In this document: positions 45,388 to 53,280 of the stretch, piece after piece
Layout: every line of letters begins with the position of its first letter
Numbering within the stretch: the stretch's first letter is position 1
Assembly: GCF_000720635.1 (NCBI RefSeq)
Contig: NZ_JOCF01000022.1
Location: 27,181-91,180 of the forward strand
Origin: Streptomyces sp. NRRL WC-3742
GTDB lineage: Bacteria > Actinomycetota > Actinomycetes > Streptomycetales > Streptomycetaceae
Direction of reading: 5' to 3'
Length of the DNA stretch: 64,000 bases
Notes under the pieces: model-generated
Database searches by the model: none
Told to the model about the DNA's origin: nothing
The model's input: only the letters and a program-made list of their open reading frames with translations
Translations under genes and position numbers: made by a program

Positions 45388-46071
45388 TCACGGGGTGGGC
45401 AGTCGTTGCGCCAGGTAGCTGCGCACCAGGCGCTTGCACTCGGCGATCAGTGCCGGATCGCCCTCGGGGTCACCGCGGAAGGCGAGTTTGAGGACGGCGT
45501 CGGCGGCCTCCAGGGCGACCCGCAGCGAGAGGGTGAGGGCGGCCTGGTCCTGCGGCAGTCCGGCGGTGCCGGGCGTGAAGAGCTCGCCGCCGAGGGCCTG
45601 GAGGCGCAGCGCGACGGCGGCGTTGTTGTCCATCCCCGCGTCCAGAAGGTGCAGGTCGTCGCGGACACCGGAGGGCACGGCCGCGCCGGCGAGGCCGAAG
45701 TCGACCTGGCCGAACCCCGGCACGGTGCGCTTCATGACGACGAACTCCTCCACCGCGAGGTCGGTGAAGGCCGCCGGGCCGACGGGCGCGGCGGAGGCGA
45801 GGCGGTCGTCGAGGCGCTGGAGGTACAGGTCGAGGTTGCGGCCGGCGAGCGCGGCGAGCAGGTCCTCCTTGCCCGCGAAGAACTGGTACAGCGTGCCGAT
45901 CGGCACCTGGGCGCGCTGGGCGACCTCCTTGGTGGTGAGCGCGCCCGCCCCGACCTCGTCGAGGAGCCCGGCACAGGCGTCCAGGATCCGGCCGTACCGC
46001 TCCTGGCTGCGCTGCTGGACCGGCCGGCGCCTCGTCGGGCCGGTGGGGTGACTCCTCGTGTCCGCGCTCAT
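45388..46071 (-). CDS. TetR-family transcriptional regulator
   Basis: A 227-residue TetR-type repressor. The HTH is at about residues 25-70: RILDACAGLLDEVGAGALTT, KEVAQRAQVPIGTLYQFFAG, KEDLLAALAGR. The ligand domain is of the TetR_C type with a long unique C-terminus. Start chosen at ATG 46071 (MSADTRS); 46089 is also open. It is divergent from the VOC-family gene across 191 bp, its likely target. No obvious operator was found in the gap. Confidence 0.9.
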   Translation of the reverse strand: MSADTRSHPTGPTRRRPVQQRSQERYGRILDACAGLLDEVGAGALTTKEVAQRAQVPIGTLYQFFAGKEDLLAALAGRNLDLYLQRLDDRLASAAPVGPAAFTDLAVEEFVVMKRTVPGFGQVDFGLAGAAVPSGVRDDLHLLDAGMDNNAAVALRLQALGGELFTPGTAGLPQDQAALTLSLRVALEAADAVLKLAFRGDPEGDPALIAECKRLVRSYLAQRLPTP

Positions 46072-46262
46072 GGCGCAACTCTGCCCCATCGGCCGCGACG
46101 GCGGCGAATCCCGTCCGGGGGCTCGCCGCCGCGGTCTTTCCGGGGCGTGGTGGCGTCCGTCCCCCGCGCGCCCGGGCGGGCGTTCCCGGGTGGCGGGACG
46201 TGGCCGTCGGCGGGAGGGTGACGGGCGGGGGACGCAGTGGAGACCTGACCAGGAGAGCGAGC

Positions 46263-47048
46263 ATGCCCGACGTCACCGACCCGTACGTGACCGGCACTCC
46301 GTGCTGGATCGACCTGATGGCGCAGGACCAGCAGGCCGCGCTGGACTTCTACAAGGACCTGTTCGGCTGGCAGGGGGAGCGCGGCCCCGAGGAGTTCGGC
46401 GGGTACGCGGTCTGCCTGCTGAACCGCAGGCCCGTCGCGGGCATCAGCCCGGCGATGGCGCCCGAGGGCGCGCCGACCCCGCCCACCGTGTGGACCACCT
46501 ACCTGGCCACCACCGACGCCGAGGCCACCCAGGAGGCGATCGTCCGCGCCGGCGGCACGCTGCTGGTGCCGACGATGGACGTGGGCCCGCTCGGGCGGAT
46601 GCTGGTCGCCGCCGACCCGCAGGGCGCCGTGTTCGGCGTCTGGGAGGCGGCGCAGTTCCCCGGCGCGGGCGTGGTCAGGGAGCCCGGCGCGCTGACCTGG
46701 AACGAGCTGCACACCAACGACGTGGAGGGCGCGACCGCCTTCTACGGCGAGGCGTTCGGCATCGAGATCGGGCCGATGAAGGGCGCCGAGCAGTACTGGG
46801 AGCTCAAGGTCGGCGACCAGCCGGTCGGCGGGGCCTCGCTGCTCGCCAACGACCCGCCCGGGACGCCCCCGCACTGGCTGACCTACTTCGCGGTGGACGA
46901 CGTGGACTCCACGGCCGACGCCCTGGTCAAGAAGGGCGGGACGGTCCTCGCGCCGCCGTTCGACATGATGGCCGGCCGCATGACCGTGGTCGCCGACCCG
47001 CAGGGCGCCCCGTTCGCGATGATCAAGCTCGCGCCGATGCCCGCCTGA
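46263..47048 (+). CDS. VOC (glyoxalase/bleomycin resistance)-family protein, two domains
   Basis: A 261-residue protein made of two fused VOC domains. Each begins alike: TPCWIDLMAQDQQAALDFYK in the first and LTWNELHTNDVEGATAFYGE in the second, and each ends with the DPQGA(V/P)F pattern. VOC dimers bind metal and small molecules in detoxification or resistance. Related Streptomyces proteins are often called hydroxylase-type or CFP30B-like. AGGAG precedes ATG 46263. Substrate unknown. Confidence 0.92.
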   Translation: MPDVTDPYVTGTPCWIDLMAQDQQAALDFYKDLFGWQGERGPEEFGGYAVCLLNRRPVAGISPAMAPEGAPTPPTVWTTYLATTDAEATQEAIVRAGGTLLVPTMDVGPLGRMLVAADPQGAVFGVWEAAQFPGAGVVREPGALTWNELHTNDVEGATAFYGEAFGIEIGPMKGAEQYWELKVGDQPVGGASLLANDPPGTPPHWLTYFAVDDVDSTADALVKKGGTVLAPPFDMMAGRMTVVADPQGAPFAMIKLAPMPA

Positions 47049-47064
47049 GGTCGCCGGTTGCTGC

Positions 47065-47111
47065 CGCGAGCGCCCGTCCCGGAAAGCGGCTTCCCGGGAC
47101 GGGCGCTCGCG
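47065..47111. terminator. Bidirectional terminator, 18-bp perfect stem
   Basis: CGCGAGCGCCCGTCCCGG at 47065-47082 pairs exactly with 47094-47111 around an 11-nt loop, between the convergent VOC gene (ends 47048) and TetR gene (ends 47118). Confidence 0.85.
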
Positions 47112-47117
47112 TGTGGC

Positions 47118-47804
47118 TCAGAGCCCGATGGTGTCGGCCGTCTGCTCGACGGTCCAGGCGAAGTAGTCGTCGGCGGGCTCGAAGGAGCCGACGAGGTGGC
47201 CGTGGAGTTCGAAGCCGAGGAAGCCGATGAGCTGGATCCAGGCGGCCACCGCCCGGGCGAGGGTCTGCGGGGGCAGTCCGGGGGCGAACTGGGCTGCGAC
47301 GCCGGTGAGTTGGTCGGCCAGGGCGCCTCGCAGGGGCGGGCCGGAGGGTGAGGGGGCCGGGGTGGCCCGGCTGACGACGCCGAGGAGGGCGACGGGGAGC
47401 CGGGCGGCGGGTTCGATGGTGGTGCGGGGGGCCGCGTAGCCGGGGACGGGGGTGCCGAAGACGAGGCCGTACTCGTGCGGGTTGGCGAGGGACCAGGCGC
47501 GCGCCGCCTGCCAGAGGGCGCGCCAGCGCTCGCGTGCGCCGCTGTCGGGGCCCAGGCCGGAGAGTGCCGCGTCGGCGGCGTCGCCGAGCTCCGTGTAGGC
47601 GTCGATGATCAGCGCGGTGAGCAGTTCGTCGCGGCTGGGGAAGTAGCGGTACAGCGCCGAGGAGGCCATGCCCAGTTCCCGGGAGACGGCGCGCAGGGAG
47701 AGCTGCTGGGCGCCGACCGAGGCCAGCTGCCGGCGGGCCTCCTGCTTGATCTCGCGGGTGAGTTCCTCGCGGGCCCGTTCGCGGGCGGTTCGGATCGCTG
47801 TCAT
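47118..47804 (-). CDS. TetR-family regulator of the DDN-like gene
   Basis: A 228-residue TetR repressor with the HTH at about 15-60 (QLASVGAQQLSLRAVSRELG, MASSALYRYFPSRDELLTAL) and a TetR_C_13/WHG-type ligand domain (ARAWSLANPHEYGLVFGTPV). It is divergent from the F420-type gene at 47951, and two copies of one palindrome lie between them, so it should repress both genes and respond to a small hydrophobic ligand. ATG at 47804; upstream extension reads through the operator and is rejected. Confidence 0.92.
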   Translation of the reverse strand: MTAIRTARERAREELTREIKQEARRQLASVGAQQLSLRAVSRELGMASSALYRYFPSRDELLTALIIDAYTELGDAADAALSGLGPDSGARERWRALWQAARAWSLANPHEYGLVFGTPVPGYAAPRTTIEPAARLPVALLGVVSRATPAPSPSGPPLRGALADQLTGVAAQFAPGLPPQTLARAVAAWIQLIGFLGFELHGHLVGSFEPADDYFAWTVEQTADTIGL

Positions 47805-47836
47805 GGGGACAGCCTGCCACGGATCGAAGCAATGCA

Positions 47837-47859
47837 CACATTCGAGAGCACTGCTCTTG
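47837..47859. promoter_or_regulatory. TetR operator O1
   Basis: CACATTCGAGAGCACTGCTC plus TTG: a palindrome centred on GAGAGCACTGCTCT. It is the inverted near-copy of O2, lying 33 bp before the TetR start. Confidence 0.75.
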
Positions 47860-47896
47860 CGCGGCGGGTGCGGGCGTGCCAAGCTGAAGGCGTCAA

Positions 47897-47919
47897 CGAG
47901 AGCGGTGCTCTCGAATGTG
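47897..47919. promoter_or_regulatory. TetR operator O2
   Basis: CGAGAGCGGTGCTCTCG followed by AATGTG. Its reverse complement matches O1 at 21 of 23 positions. It lies 31 bp before the start of the DDN-like gene, overlapping the expected promoter. Confidence 0.75.
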
Positions 47920-47950
47920 AGCGGTAGCTGCGCGATCCAAGGAGCCCCCG

Positions 47951-48451
47951 ATGTCCGAGAAGTCCGAAGCCATCCAGCCCGAGCCGAACCTCGCCAACCG
48001 CGCGATCGTGCCCACCACCCGGTTCGCCGCCGTCTCCGTCAAGCTCCTCAACCGCACCGTCGCGGGCCTCACCAAGGCCGGGATCAGCCTCATGGGCTCC
48101 CGCGTCCTCGCCGTCCGCGGCCGCAAGAGCGGCGAGTGGCGCACCACCCCGGTCAACCTGCTCGTCCACGGGGGCGAGCGCTACCTCGTCGCCCCGCGCG
48201 GCCACGTGCAGTGGGTCCGCAACCTGCGCGCCTCCGGCACCGGCGAACTGCGGGTCGGCCGCCGGGTCGAGACCTTCCGCGCCGTCGAGGTCGCCGACGC
48301 CGACAAGCCCGAGGTGCTCCGCGAGTACCTGCGCCGCTGGGCCTGGGAGGTCAAGTACTTCTTCGAGGACATCACCGTCGACTCCTCCACCGAGGACCTG
48401 CTCCGCATCGCCCCGGGCTTCCCGGTCTTCCGCGTCACCGAAGCGGAGTGA
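47951..48451 (+). CDS. Nitroreductase-family deazaflavin (F420)-dependent protein, DDN-like
   Basis: A 166-residue split-barrel protein of the Ddn/DUF385 group: VLAVRGRKSGEWRTTPVNLL, YLVAPRGHVQWVRNLRASG with the F420-contacting pattern R-x-x-G and (V)RNLRAS, and a helical C-terminus. The family uses reduced F420 to reduce quinones or nitro compounds, protecting from oxidative stress. The adjacent TetR and paired operators indicate inducible expression, presumably by the compound that it removes. Confidence 0.92.
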   Translation: MSEKSEAIQPEPNLANRAIVPTTRFAAVSVKLLNRTVAGLTKAGISLMGSRVLAVRGRKSGEWRTTPVNLLVHGGERYLVAPRGHVQWVRNLRASGTGELRVGRRVETFRAVEVADADKPEVLREYLRRWAWEVKYFFEDITVDSSTEDLLRIAPGFPVFRVTEAE

Positions 48452-48521
48452 CGGACCGGCAGGGTGCGCGCGTCGGCCTCGCCACCCCGGCGCGGACGGA
48501 CGGCACGGGCATGCTGGGGGC

Positions 48522-49154
48522 ATGTTCGTCTTCAACCTGAGCAGCGCGTTCGTCACGTTCTTCGCCGTGGTCGGCCCGCCCAAGACCCTGCTGGCCTTCG
48601 CCCGCCTGGCCGGCGACCGCACCACCCGCGACCTGCGCCGCCTCGCCGCGTGGAGCACCGGGATCGCCGCCTTCATCGGCCTGGTGCTCGGCTTCGGGGC
48701 GAAGTACGTGACGAACCTCTTCCACATCAGCGACCAGTCGTTGCAGCTCGCCGGCGGGACGATCTTCTTCGTCTACGCCGTCGCCCTCGTCTTCGGCGTC
48801 CACCTCGGCGCCGAGGGCGAGGACGACGAGCACCTGCCCAACCCCCTGGTCGACGGCATCCGCGCCCTGCTGCTGCCCTACATCGCCAGCCCCCTGGCGA
48901 TCACCGCCGTCCTGGTCGCCTCGCTCAACCAGGACGCCTGGAGCTGGAAGGCCACCGTCGCGGGCGCCTACGTCTCCGTCGCGGTGATCAACTACCTCTG
49001 CGTCGCCGTCCTCGCCCCGCTGCTGCGCCGCACCCACCGCACCTCGCTGGAGGTGCTCTCCCGGCTGCTGGGCCTGCTGCTCGCGGCGGTGGGCGTCGAG
49101 CTCATGCTCGAGGGACTCGCCGGTCTCGGCGTCCACCTGCCGGACGGCCACTGA
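48522..49154 (+). CDS. MarC-family membrane protein
   Basis: A 210-residue protein with about six membrane segments. MFVFNLSSAFVTFFAVVGPPK is the family opening (N-terminal (F)xxxFVxFFAVVxPP), with VDGIRALLLPYIASPLAITA as the second-half equivalent, indicating the internal pseudo-repeat of MarC (MFS-unrelated). The transport role is unknown; the family is no longer linked to multiple antibiotic resistance. Confidence 0.9.
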   Translation: MFVFNLSSAFVTFFAVVGPPKTLLAFARLAGDRTTRDLRRLAAWSTGIAAFIGLVLGFGAKYVTNLFHISDQSLQLAGGTIFFVYAVALVFGVHLGAEGEDDEHLPNPLVDGIRALLLPYIASPLAITAVLVASLNQDAWSWKATVAGAYVSVAVINYLCVAVLAPLLRRTHRTSLEVLSRLLGLLLAAVGVELMLEGLAGLGVHLPDGH

Positions 49155-49264
49155 CCCGGGCACACCGGCAGCGGTCACCGCGTGCCGCACCGCCCCCGCG
49201 CGGCTCCGCCGCCCGAGGGGCCCTGCCCGCGGGCCCGTCCGCGGGGCCTCCTACGATCGGGCTT

Positions 49265-49310
49265 CGGCGGACGGCCGGCTCCCTCCCAAGGGTGAGCCGG
49301 CCGTCCGCCG
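49265..49310. terminator. 17-bp perfect hairpin between marC-like and glutamate-synthase-type genes
   Basis: CGGCGGACGGCCGGCTC (49265-49281) pairs with 49294-49310 around a 12-nt loop. It probably ends the MarC transcript; it would also lie in the 5' region of the next gene. No U-tract. Confidence 0.7.
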
Positions 49311-49370
49311 CCGACACGACACGACGGCCCCGCCGACGGCGACAGGATCGCCCACCGAGGAGGAACCTCC

Positions 49371-50894
49371 ATGCAAGCCCGGAAGATCGGCGCTGCCGCC
49401 GCGACCGCGGTGGCGCTCCTGGCAGCCCGCGACCTCGTCCAGAAGAAGCACGCGCTGCTGCGGAACTTCCCGGTGCTCGGGCACGCCCGGTACCTGCTGG
49501 AGACGATCGGTCCGGAGCTGCGGCAGTACATCGTGACCTCCAACGAGGAGGAGCGCCCCTTCAGCCGCGACCAGCGCACCTGGATCTACGCCTCGGCGAA
49601 GGAGGAGAACAACTACTTCGGCTTCGGCACCGAGGTCGACGTCGAGCACGTCCAGGGCCACGCCTACCTGAAGCAGCGCACCTTCGCCGGCAAACTGCCC
49701 GACGCCCACGACCCGAAGGCCCCGCTGCCCTCGGCCAAGGTGCTCGGCGGCCCGCGCGGGCGCGCCAAGGCGTTCCGGCCCGCCAGCGTCGTGAACATCT
49801 CGGCGATGAGCTTCGGCTCGCTCTCCGGCGCGGCCATCGGCGCGCTCAACAAGGGCGCGGCCGAGGCCGGCGCCATGCACAACACCGGCGAGGGCGGCCT
49901 CTCCCCGCACCACCGCCAGGGCGGCGACCTCGTCCTCCAGATCGGCACGGCCTACTTCGGCTGCCGCGACGAGGACGGCAGCTTCAACCTCGACAAGCTC
50001 AAGGAGGTCGTCGCGGGCGCGCCCGTCCGGGCGATAGAGATCAAGCTCTCCCAGGGCGCCAAGCCGGGCCTGGGCGGCATGCTGCCCGGCGCCAAGGTGA
50101 CGCCCGAGATCGCAAAGATCCGCGGCATCCCGGCGGGCAAGGACTGCGCCTCCCCGTCGCGGCACACCGCCTTCCACGACGTCGACTCCATGCTCGACTT
50201 CGTCGAACTGGTCGCCACCGAGACGGGCCTGCCGGTCGGGATCAAGAGCGCCGTCGGCGAGATGGCCTTCTGGCAGGAGCTGGCCGCCCTGATGGCCCGG
50301 GGCGACCGCGGCGTCGACTTCGTGACCGTCGACGGCGGCGAGGGCGGCACCGGCGCCGCGCCGCGCATGTTCGCCGACTCGGTGTCGCTGCCGTTCCGGA
50401 TGGGCTTCTCCCGGGTCTACGGCACCTTCGCCGAACTGGGCCTGACGGACGAGCTCACCTTCATAGGCTCCGGCAAGCTCGGCCTGCCCGAGAACGCCGC
50501 CGTCGCCTTCGCCCTGGGCGCCGACATGATCAACGTCGCCCGCGAGGCGATGCTGTCCATCGGCTGCATCCAGGCCCAGAAGTGCCACACCGACAAGTGC
50601 CCCACCGGCATCGCCACCCAGAACCCGTGGCTGGCCCGGGGCCTCGACCCGGCCTCCAAGTCCACCCGCGCCGCCGTCTACCTGCGCGCCCTGCGCAAGG
50701 AGCTGATCAAGGTCTCCTCCGCCGTCGGCGTCGCCCACCCGGCGCTCATCACCCCCGACGACATCGAGATCCTCAACGGCGACTACGAGGCCCGCACCCT
50801 GTCCGCCGTCTACGGCTACAAGGAGGGCTGGGGCGCCCTCGGCCCCGACCTCGCCTCGGAGATCACGGCGCTGGTCACCGACTCGGCCCACTGA
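49371..50894 (+). CDS. FMN-binding glutamate-synthase-family protein
   Basis: A 507-residue protein of the glutamate synthase large-subunit central-domain family without amidotransferase or C-terminal beta-helix parts. An N-terminal hydrophobic helix (KIGAAAATAVALLAARDLVQ) suggests membrane association. NTGEGGLSPHH, IKLSQGAKPGLGG, FVTVDGGEGGTGAAPRMFAD and the Fe-S-type CHTDKCPTGIATQ are present. It probably binds FMN and an iron-sulfur cluster. True reaction is unknown; it is not a complete GOGAT. GAGGAGG precedes the ATG. Confidence 0.92.
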   Translation: MQARKIGAAAATAVALLAARDLVQKKHALLRNFPVLGHARYLLETIGPELRQYIVTSNEEERPFSRDQRTWIYASAKEENNYFGFGTEVDVEHVQGHAYLKQRTFAGKLPDAHDPKAPLPSAKVLGGPRGRAKAFRPASVVNISAMSFGSLSGAAIGALNKGAAEAGAMHNTGEGGLSPHHRQGGDLVLQIGTAYFGCRDEDGSFNLDKLKEVVAGAPVRAIEIKLSQGAKPGLGGMLPGAKVTPEIAKIRGIPAGKDCASPSRHTAFHDVDSMLDFVELVATETGLPVGIKSAVGEMAFWQELAALMARGDRGVDFVTVDGGEGGTGAAPRMFADSVSLPFRMGFSRVYGTFAELGLTDELTFIGSGKLGLPENAAVAFALGADMINVAREAMLSIGCIQAQKCHTDKCPTGIATQNPWLARGLDPASKSTRAAVYLRALRKELIKVSSAVGVAHPALITPDDIEILNGDYEARTLSAVYGYKEGWGALGPDLASEITALVTDSAH

Positions 50895-50942
50895 CCGGGC
50901 CCACTGACCGGGCCCTCTGACCGGGCCCTCTGAGCGGGCCCA
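50891..50942 (+). repeat. 13-bp tandem repeat, four units, at the gene end
   Basis: Four contiguous copies of CTGACCGGGCCC(A/T), the last with one change (CTGAGCGGGCCCA). The first copy includes the TGA stop of the glutamate-synthase-type gene, so the array arose from the gene's own terminal sequence. Each copy adds a further TGA. Confidence 0.8.
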
Positions 50943-50955
50943 CGGACGTACGGAA

Positions 50956-50989
50956 GGACCGCCGCCCCCGCTCGCAGGGGTGGCGGTCC
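50956..50989. terminator. Bidirectional terminator
   Basis: GGACCGCCGCCCC pairs with GGGGTGGCGGTCC (one G-T wobble) around an 8-nt loop, between the convergent stops at 50894 and 51000. Confidence 0.8.
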
Positions 50990-50999
50990 CTCGCCGTGT

Positions 51000-51821
51000 T
51001 CAGAGGTTCTTCGCGAGCGCCGCCAGGTAGTTGCGCATCATGTGGTCGCGCACGCCCTCGCCGGTCGGCTCGAACGCGGCGGAGGTCAGGCCCCTGGCGC
51101 GGTCGGCCACACCCGCGAGCAGGCCGCTGCCGCCCTCGTGGACCGTCCCCTTGGAGTCGATGAAGCGCAGCGTGTCGACGTGGGTGAAGGCGGGCTCGGG
51201 CGGCAGCTGGGCGACCACGTCGTTGTTGTTGACGAAGCGGTAGCCGCGGCCCCTGAACGCCTTGTTGTACGCGGCGGTGAGCAGGCGGTCGCAGGTGCGC
51301 GGCTGGCCGAAGGTGTACACGCCGTCGGCGGTCAGGCGCGGGTCCTCGAGCTGGAGGCGGGCCGCGGCGAGCATCGCCAGGGCGCCGCCGAGGCTGTGGC
51401 CGGTGAACCAGACGCTCTGCCCGTCGGTGCGCAGTTCGAGGACGGCCTTGCGGACCTCGGGGAAGACCGACTCCAGGGCCTCGGCGAAGCCGTGGTGCAC
51501 GTAGCCCGTCCCGGAGGGGCCGGGCCAGGGCGGGGTGGTGCCGTCGGTGAGCCAGTCGCGGATCTCCCGGGGCTCGGTGCCCCGGAAGGCGACGACGATC
51601 ATCCGGGGGCTCGCCATCGTGTACGCCTGGGTGTCCTGGAGGGGGAAGGGCGGGGTGAACGCGGTCGCGTGGTGGCGGACCGTGTCGAAGCCCCAGTCCC
51701 GGGCCTGCCGGTCGATCGTGACACCGTCCTTGTAGGCGAGGTCGCAGGCCCGGGCCAGGCAGTAGGCGTGGGCGAGGCCGTAGCCGGCGGCGTCGTGGTC
51801 GAAGGTGGTGGGTGCGGCCAT
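51000..51821 (-). CDS. Lipase family protein (class 3)
   Basis: A 273-residue class 3 lipase. The nucleophile elbow is FTGHSLGGALA, preceded by MIVVAFRGTEPREIRDWLTD (oxyanion region) and followed by VYTFGQPRTCDR and the late His (NNNDVVAQLPP... H). No signal peptide is visible with the chosen ATG at 51821 (MAAPTTFDHDAA), so it may be cytoplasmic; the ATG at 51869 is also possible but gives only a polar extension. Substrate probably triacylglycerol or other esters. Confidence 0.9.
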   Translation of the reverse strand: MAAPTTFDHDAAGYGLAHAYCLARACDLAYKDGVTIDRQARDWGFDTVRHHATAFTPPFPLQDTQAYTMASPRMIVVAFRGTEPREIRDWLTDGTTPPWPGPSGTGYVHHGFAEALESVFPEVRKAVLELRTDGQSVWFTGHSLGGALAMLAAARLQLEDPRLTADGVYTFGQPRTCDRLLTAAYNKAFRGRGYRFVNNNDVVAQLPPEPAFTHVDTLRFIDSKGTVHEGGSGLLAGVADRARGLTSAAFEPTGEGVRDHMMRNYLAALAKNL

Positions 51822-52006
51822 GGCGGGCTGCCTTTCGGTGGAGGCGTGTCCCTCGTTGCTAGCGGACACGCTCCCGGCCGTCGCGGTGGCGGCGCCCGTA
51901 CGTCATCCGGACGGAGCCGCGATGACGCCCGGCCGCCGAGGCGTGGTCGGCACGGTCGGCGCGATCGGAGGAGGCAGAGCCGGCTGAGCGGGACCTCCTC
52001 GGCGTC
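51822..52006. other. Gap upstream of the lipase gene
   Basis: 185 bp. The lipase promoter must lie here (minus strand). On the plus strand an ATG at 51922 opens a 21-codon frame (MTPGRRGVVGTVGAIGGGRA) with GGAG 5 nt upstream; it may be a stub of a lost gene, but support is thin. Confidence 0.3.
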
Positions 52007-53224
52007 TCAGGCGGTGGCGGGCTGGTCGTGGGTGGAGCAGTGGATGCCGCCCCCGCCGGAGGCGATGGTGTCGATCGGCAGGGCGACGATCTCGCGGCCC
52101 GGGAACTGGTCGGTGAAGACCTCGTGGGCGTGCCCGTCGGCCCGGAAGTCGCCGAACTGCGGGAGGTAGACGGCCTTGTTGCCGATGTAGAAGTTCATGT
52201 ACGAGGAGACGAAGGCGTCGCCGCGGCCGGTGATCCTGTCCGGGTCGGGCTGGCTGATCTCGATCACCCTGAGCTTCCGGCCGGTGGCGTCGGTGGCCTC
52301 GGCGAGGACGGCCCGGGCCTGGTCGGCGGAGCGGGACCAGACGTCCGCCGGGGTGCCGGGGAAGGCCCGGTCCAGGAGGACGACGCCGGGGGCGACGAAG
52401 CGGGTCAGGCAGTCGACGTGGGCGTCGGTGATGTCCTTGCCCTTGACGCCAGCCAGCCAGATCACCTTGGTGACGCCGAGCGCCTTCTTCAGCTCGGCCT
52501 CGACCTGGTCGCGGCTCATCCCCGGATTGCGGTTGTCGTTGACGACGGAGCTCTCGGTGACCATCAGGGTGCCCAGGCCGTCCGTCTCGAAGGAGCCGCC
52601 CTCGCCGACGAGCCGGGTCTCGACGCGCTCCACGCCGTACTTGGCGAGCACCGCCCGGGCGACCTTGGAGTCGTTGCCGCGCTGCTGCTTGCCGCCCCAG
52701 CCGTTGAAGTTGAAGTCGACGCCCTTGACCTTGCCGCCCTCCTCGACGAACACCGGCAGGGTGTCCCGCGCCCACAGGTCGTCCACGGCGATGGGCACGA
52801 CCTCGACGGCCGAGCCGCACGCCTTCTTCGCGGCCTCCGCCTGCTCCGGACGGGCCATCAGCACGACCGGTTCGCGGGCGGCGATGGCCTGGGCGAGGCC
52901 CGCGACGTCGCGGCGGACGTCGGGGAGCTGCTCGCCCCAGACGCTCTCGGAGGCGGGCCAGGACATGACGGTGCGCGGGTGCTTCTCCCACTCCGCGCCG
53001 AAGCGCCGGGCGCCGGGGGCGCCGGGGGTGCCGGGGGTGCCGGGGGTGCCGGGCGTCCCGGGCGTCCCGGGAGCGCCGCCCGGCTGGGTCGGCGGGACGG
53101 CGCCCTCCGGGTCCTCGACGCCGTTGGGGTCGCAGGCGGTGAGGCCGAGGGTGAGGGCGCCGACCCCGGCGCCGACGGCGGCGAGGGAGCGGATCATGGT
53201 GCGGCGGGACGGGGTGCTGGTCAT
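52007..53224 (-). CDS. Agmatine deiminase-family lipoprotein
   Basis: A 405-residue guanidino-group-modifying enzyme of the peptidyl-arginine/agmatine deiminase family. The N-terminus has a twin-arginine-type motif (SRRTMIRS) and a lipobox LTAC (Cys at about 31), so the enzyme should be exported and anchored. A Pro/Gly/Thr linker (APGTPGTPGTPGTPG) follows. Catalytic features are DDLWARDTLPVF, ETDGLGTLMVTESSV and the nucleophile Cys in GGGGIHCSTHDQP. It follows a cytosolic paralogue by 56 bp in the same operon. Confidence 0.92.
   Translation of the reverse strand: MTSTPSRRTMIRSLAAVGAGVGALTLGLTACDPNGVEDPEGAVPPTQPGGAPGTPGTPGTPGTPGTPGAPGARRFGAEWEKHPRTVMSWPASESVWGEQLPDVRRDVAGLAQAIAAREPVVLMARPEQAEAAKKACGSAVEVVPIAVDDLWARDTLPVFVEEGGKVKGVDFNFNGWGGKQQRGNDSKVARAVLAKYGVERVETRLVGEGGSFETDGLGTLMVTESSVVNDNRNPGMSRDQVEAELKKALGVTKVIWLAGVKGKDITDAHVDCLTRFVAPGVVLLDRAFPGTPADVWSRSADQARAVLAEATDATGRKLRVIEISQPDPDRITGRGDAFVSSYMNFYIGNKAVYLPQFGDFRADGHAHEVFTDQFPGREIVALPIDTIASGGGGIHCSTHDQPATA
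53014..53075 (-). repeat. 9-bp tandem repeats encoding a GTP linker
   Basis: Six to seven copies of a 9-bp unit (GCCGGGGGT-like) encode APGTPGTPG in the linker between lipid anchor and catalytic domain. Copy number could vary between strains. Confidence 0.7.
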
Positions 53225-53280
53225 CTGGATCCTCCGGCTGTGGGTCGGGGTGGTCTCGAAGGGTCGGGCGGGTTACGGCA

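Noticed and set aside
51922..51987. 21-codon plus-strand frame with GGAG upstream
   Set aside because: Too short and unsupported; could be chance in this base composition.
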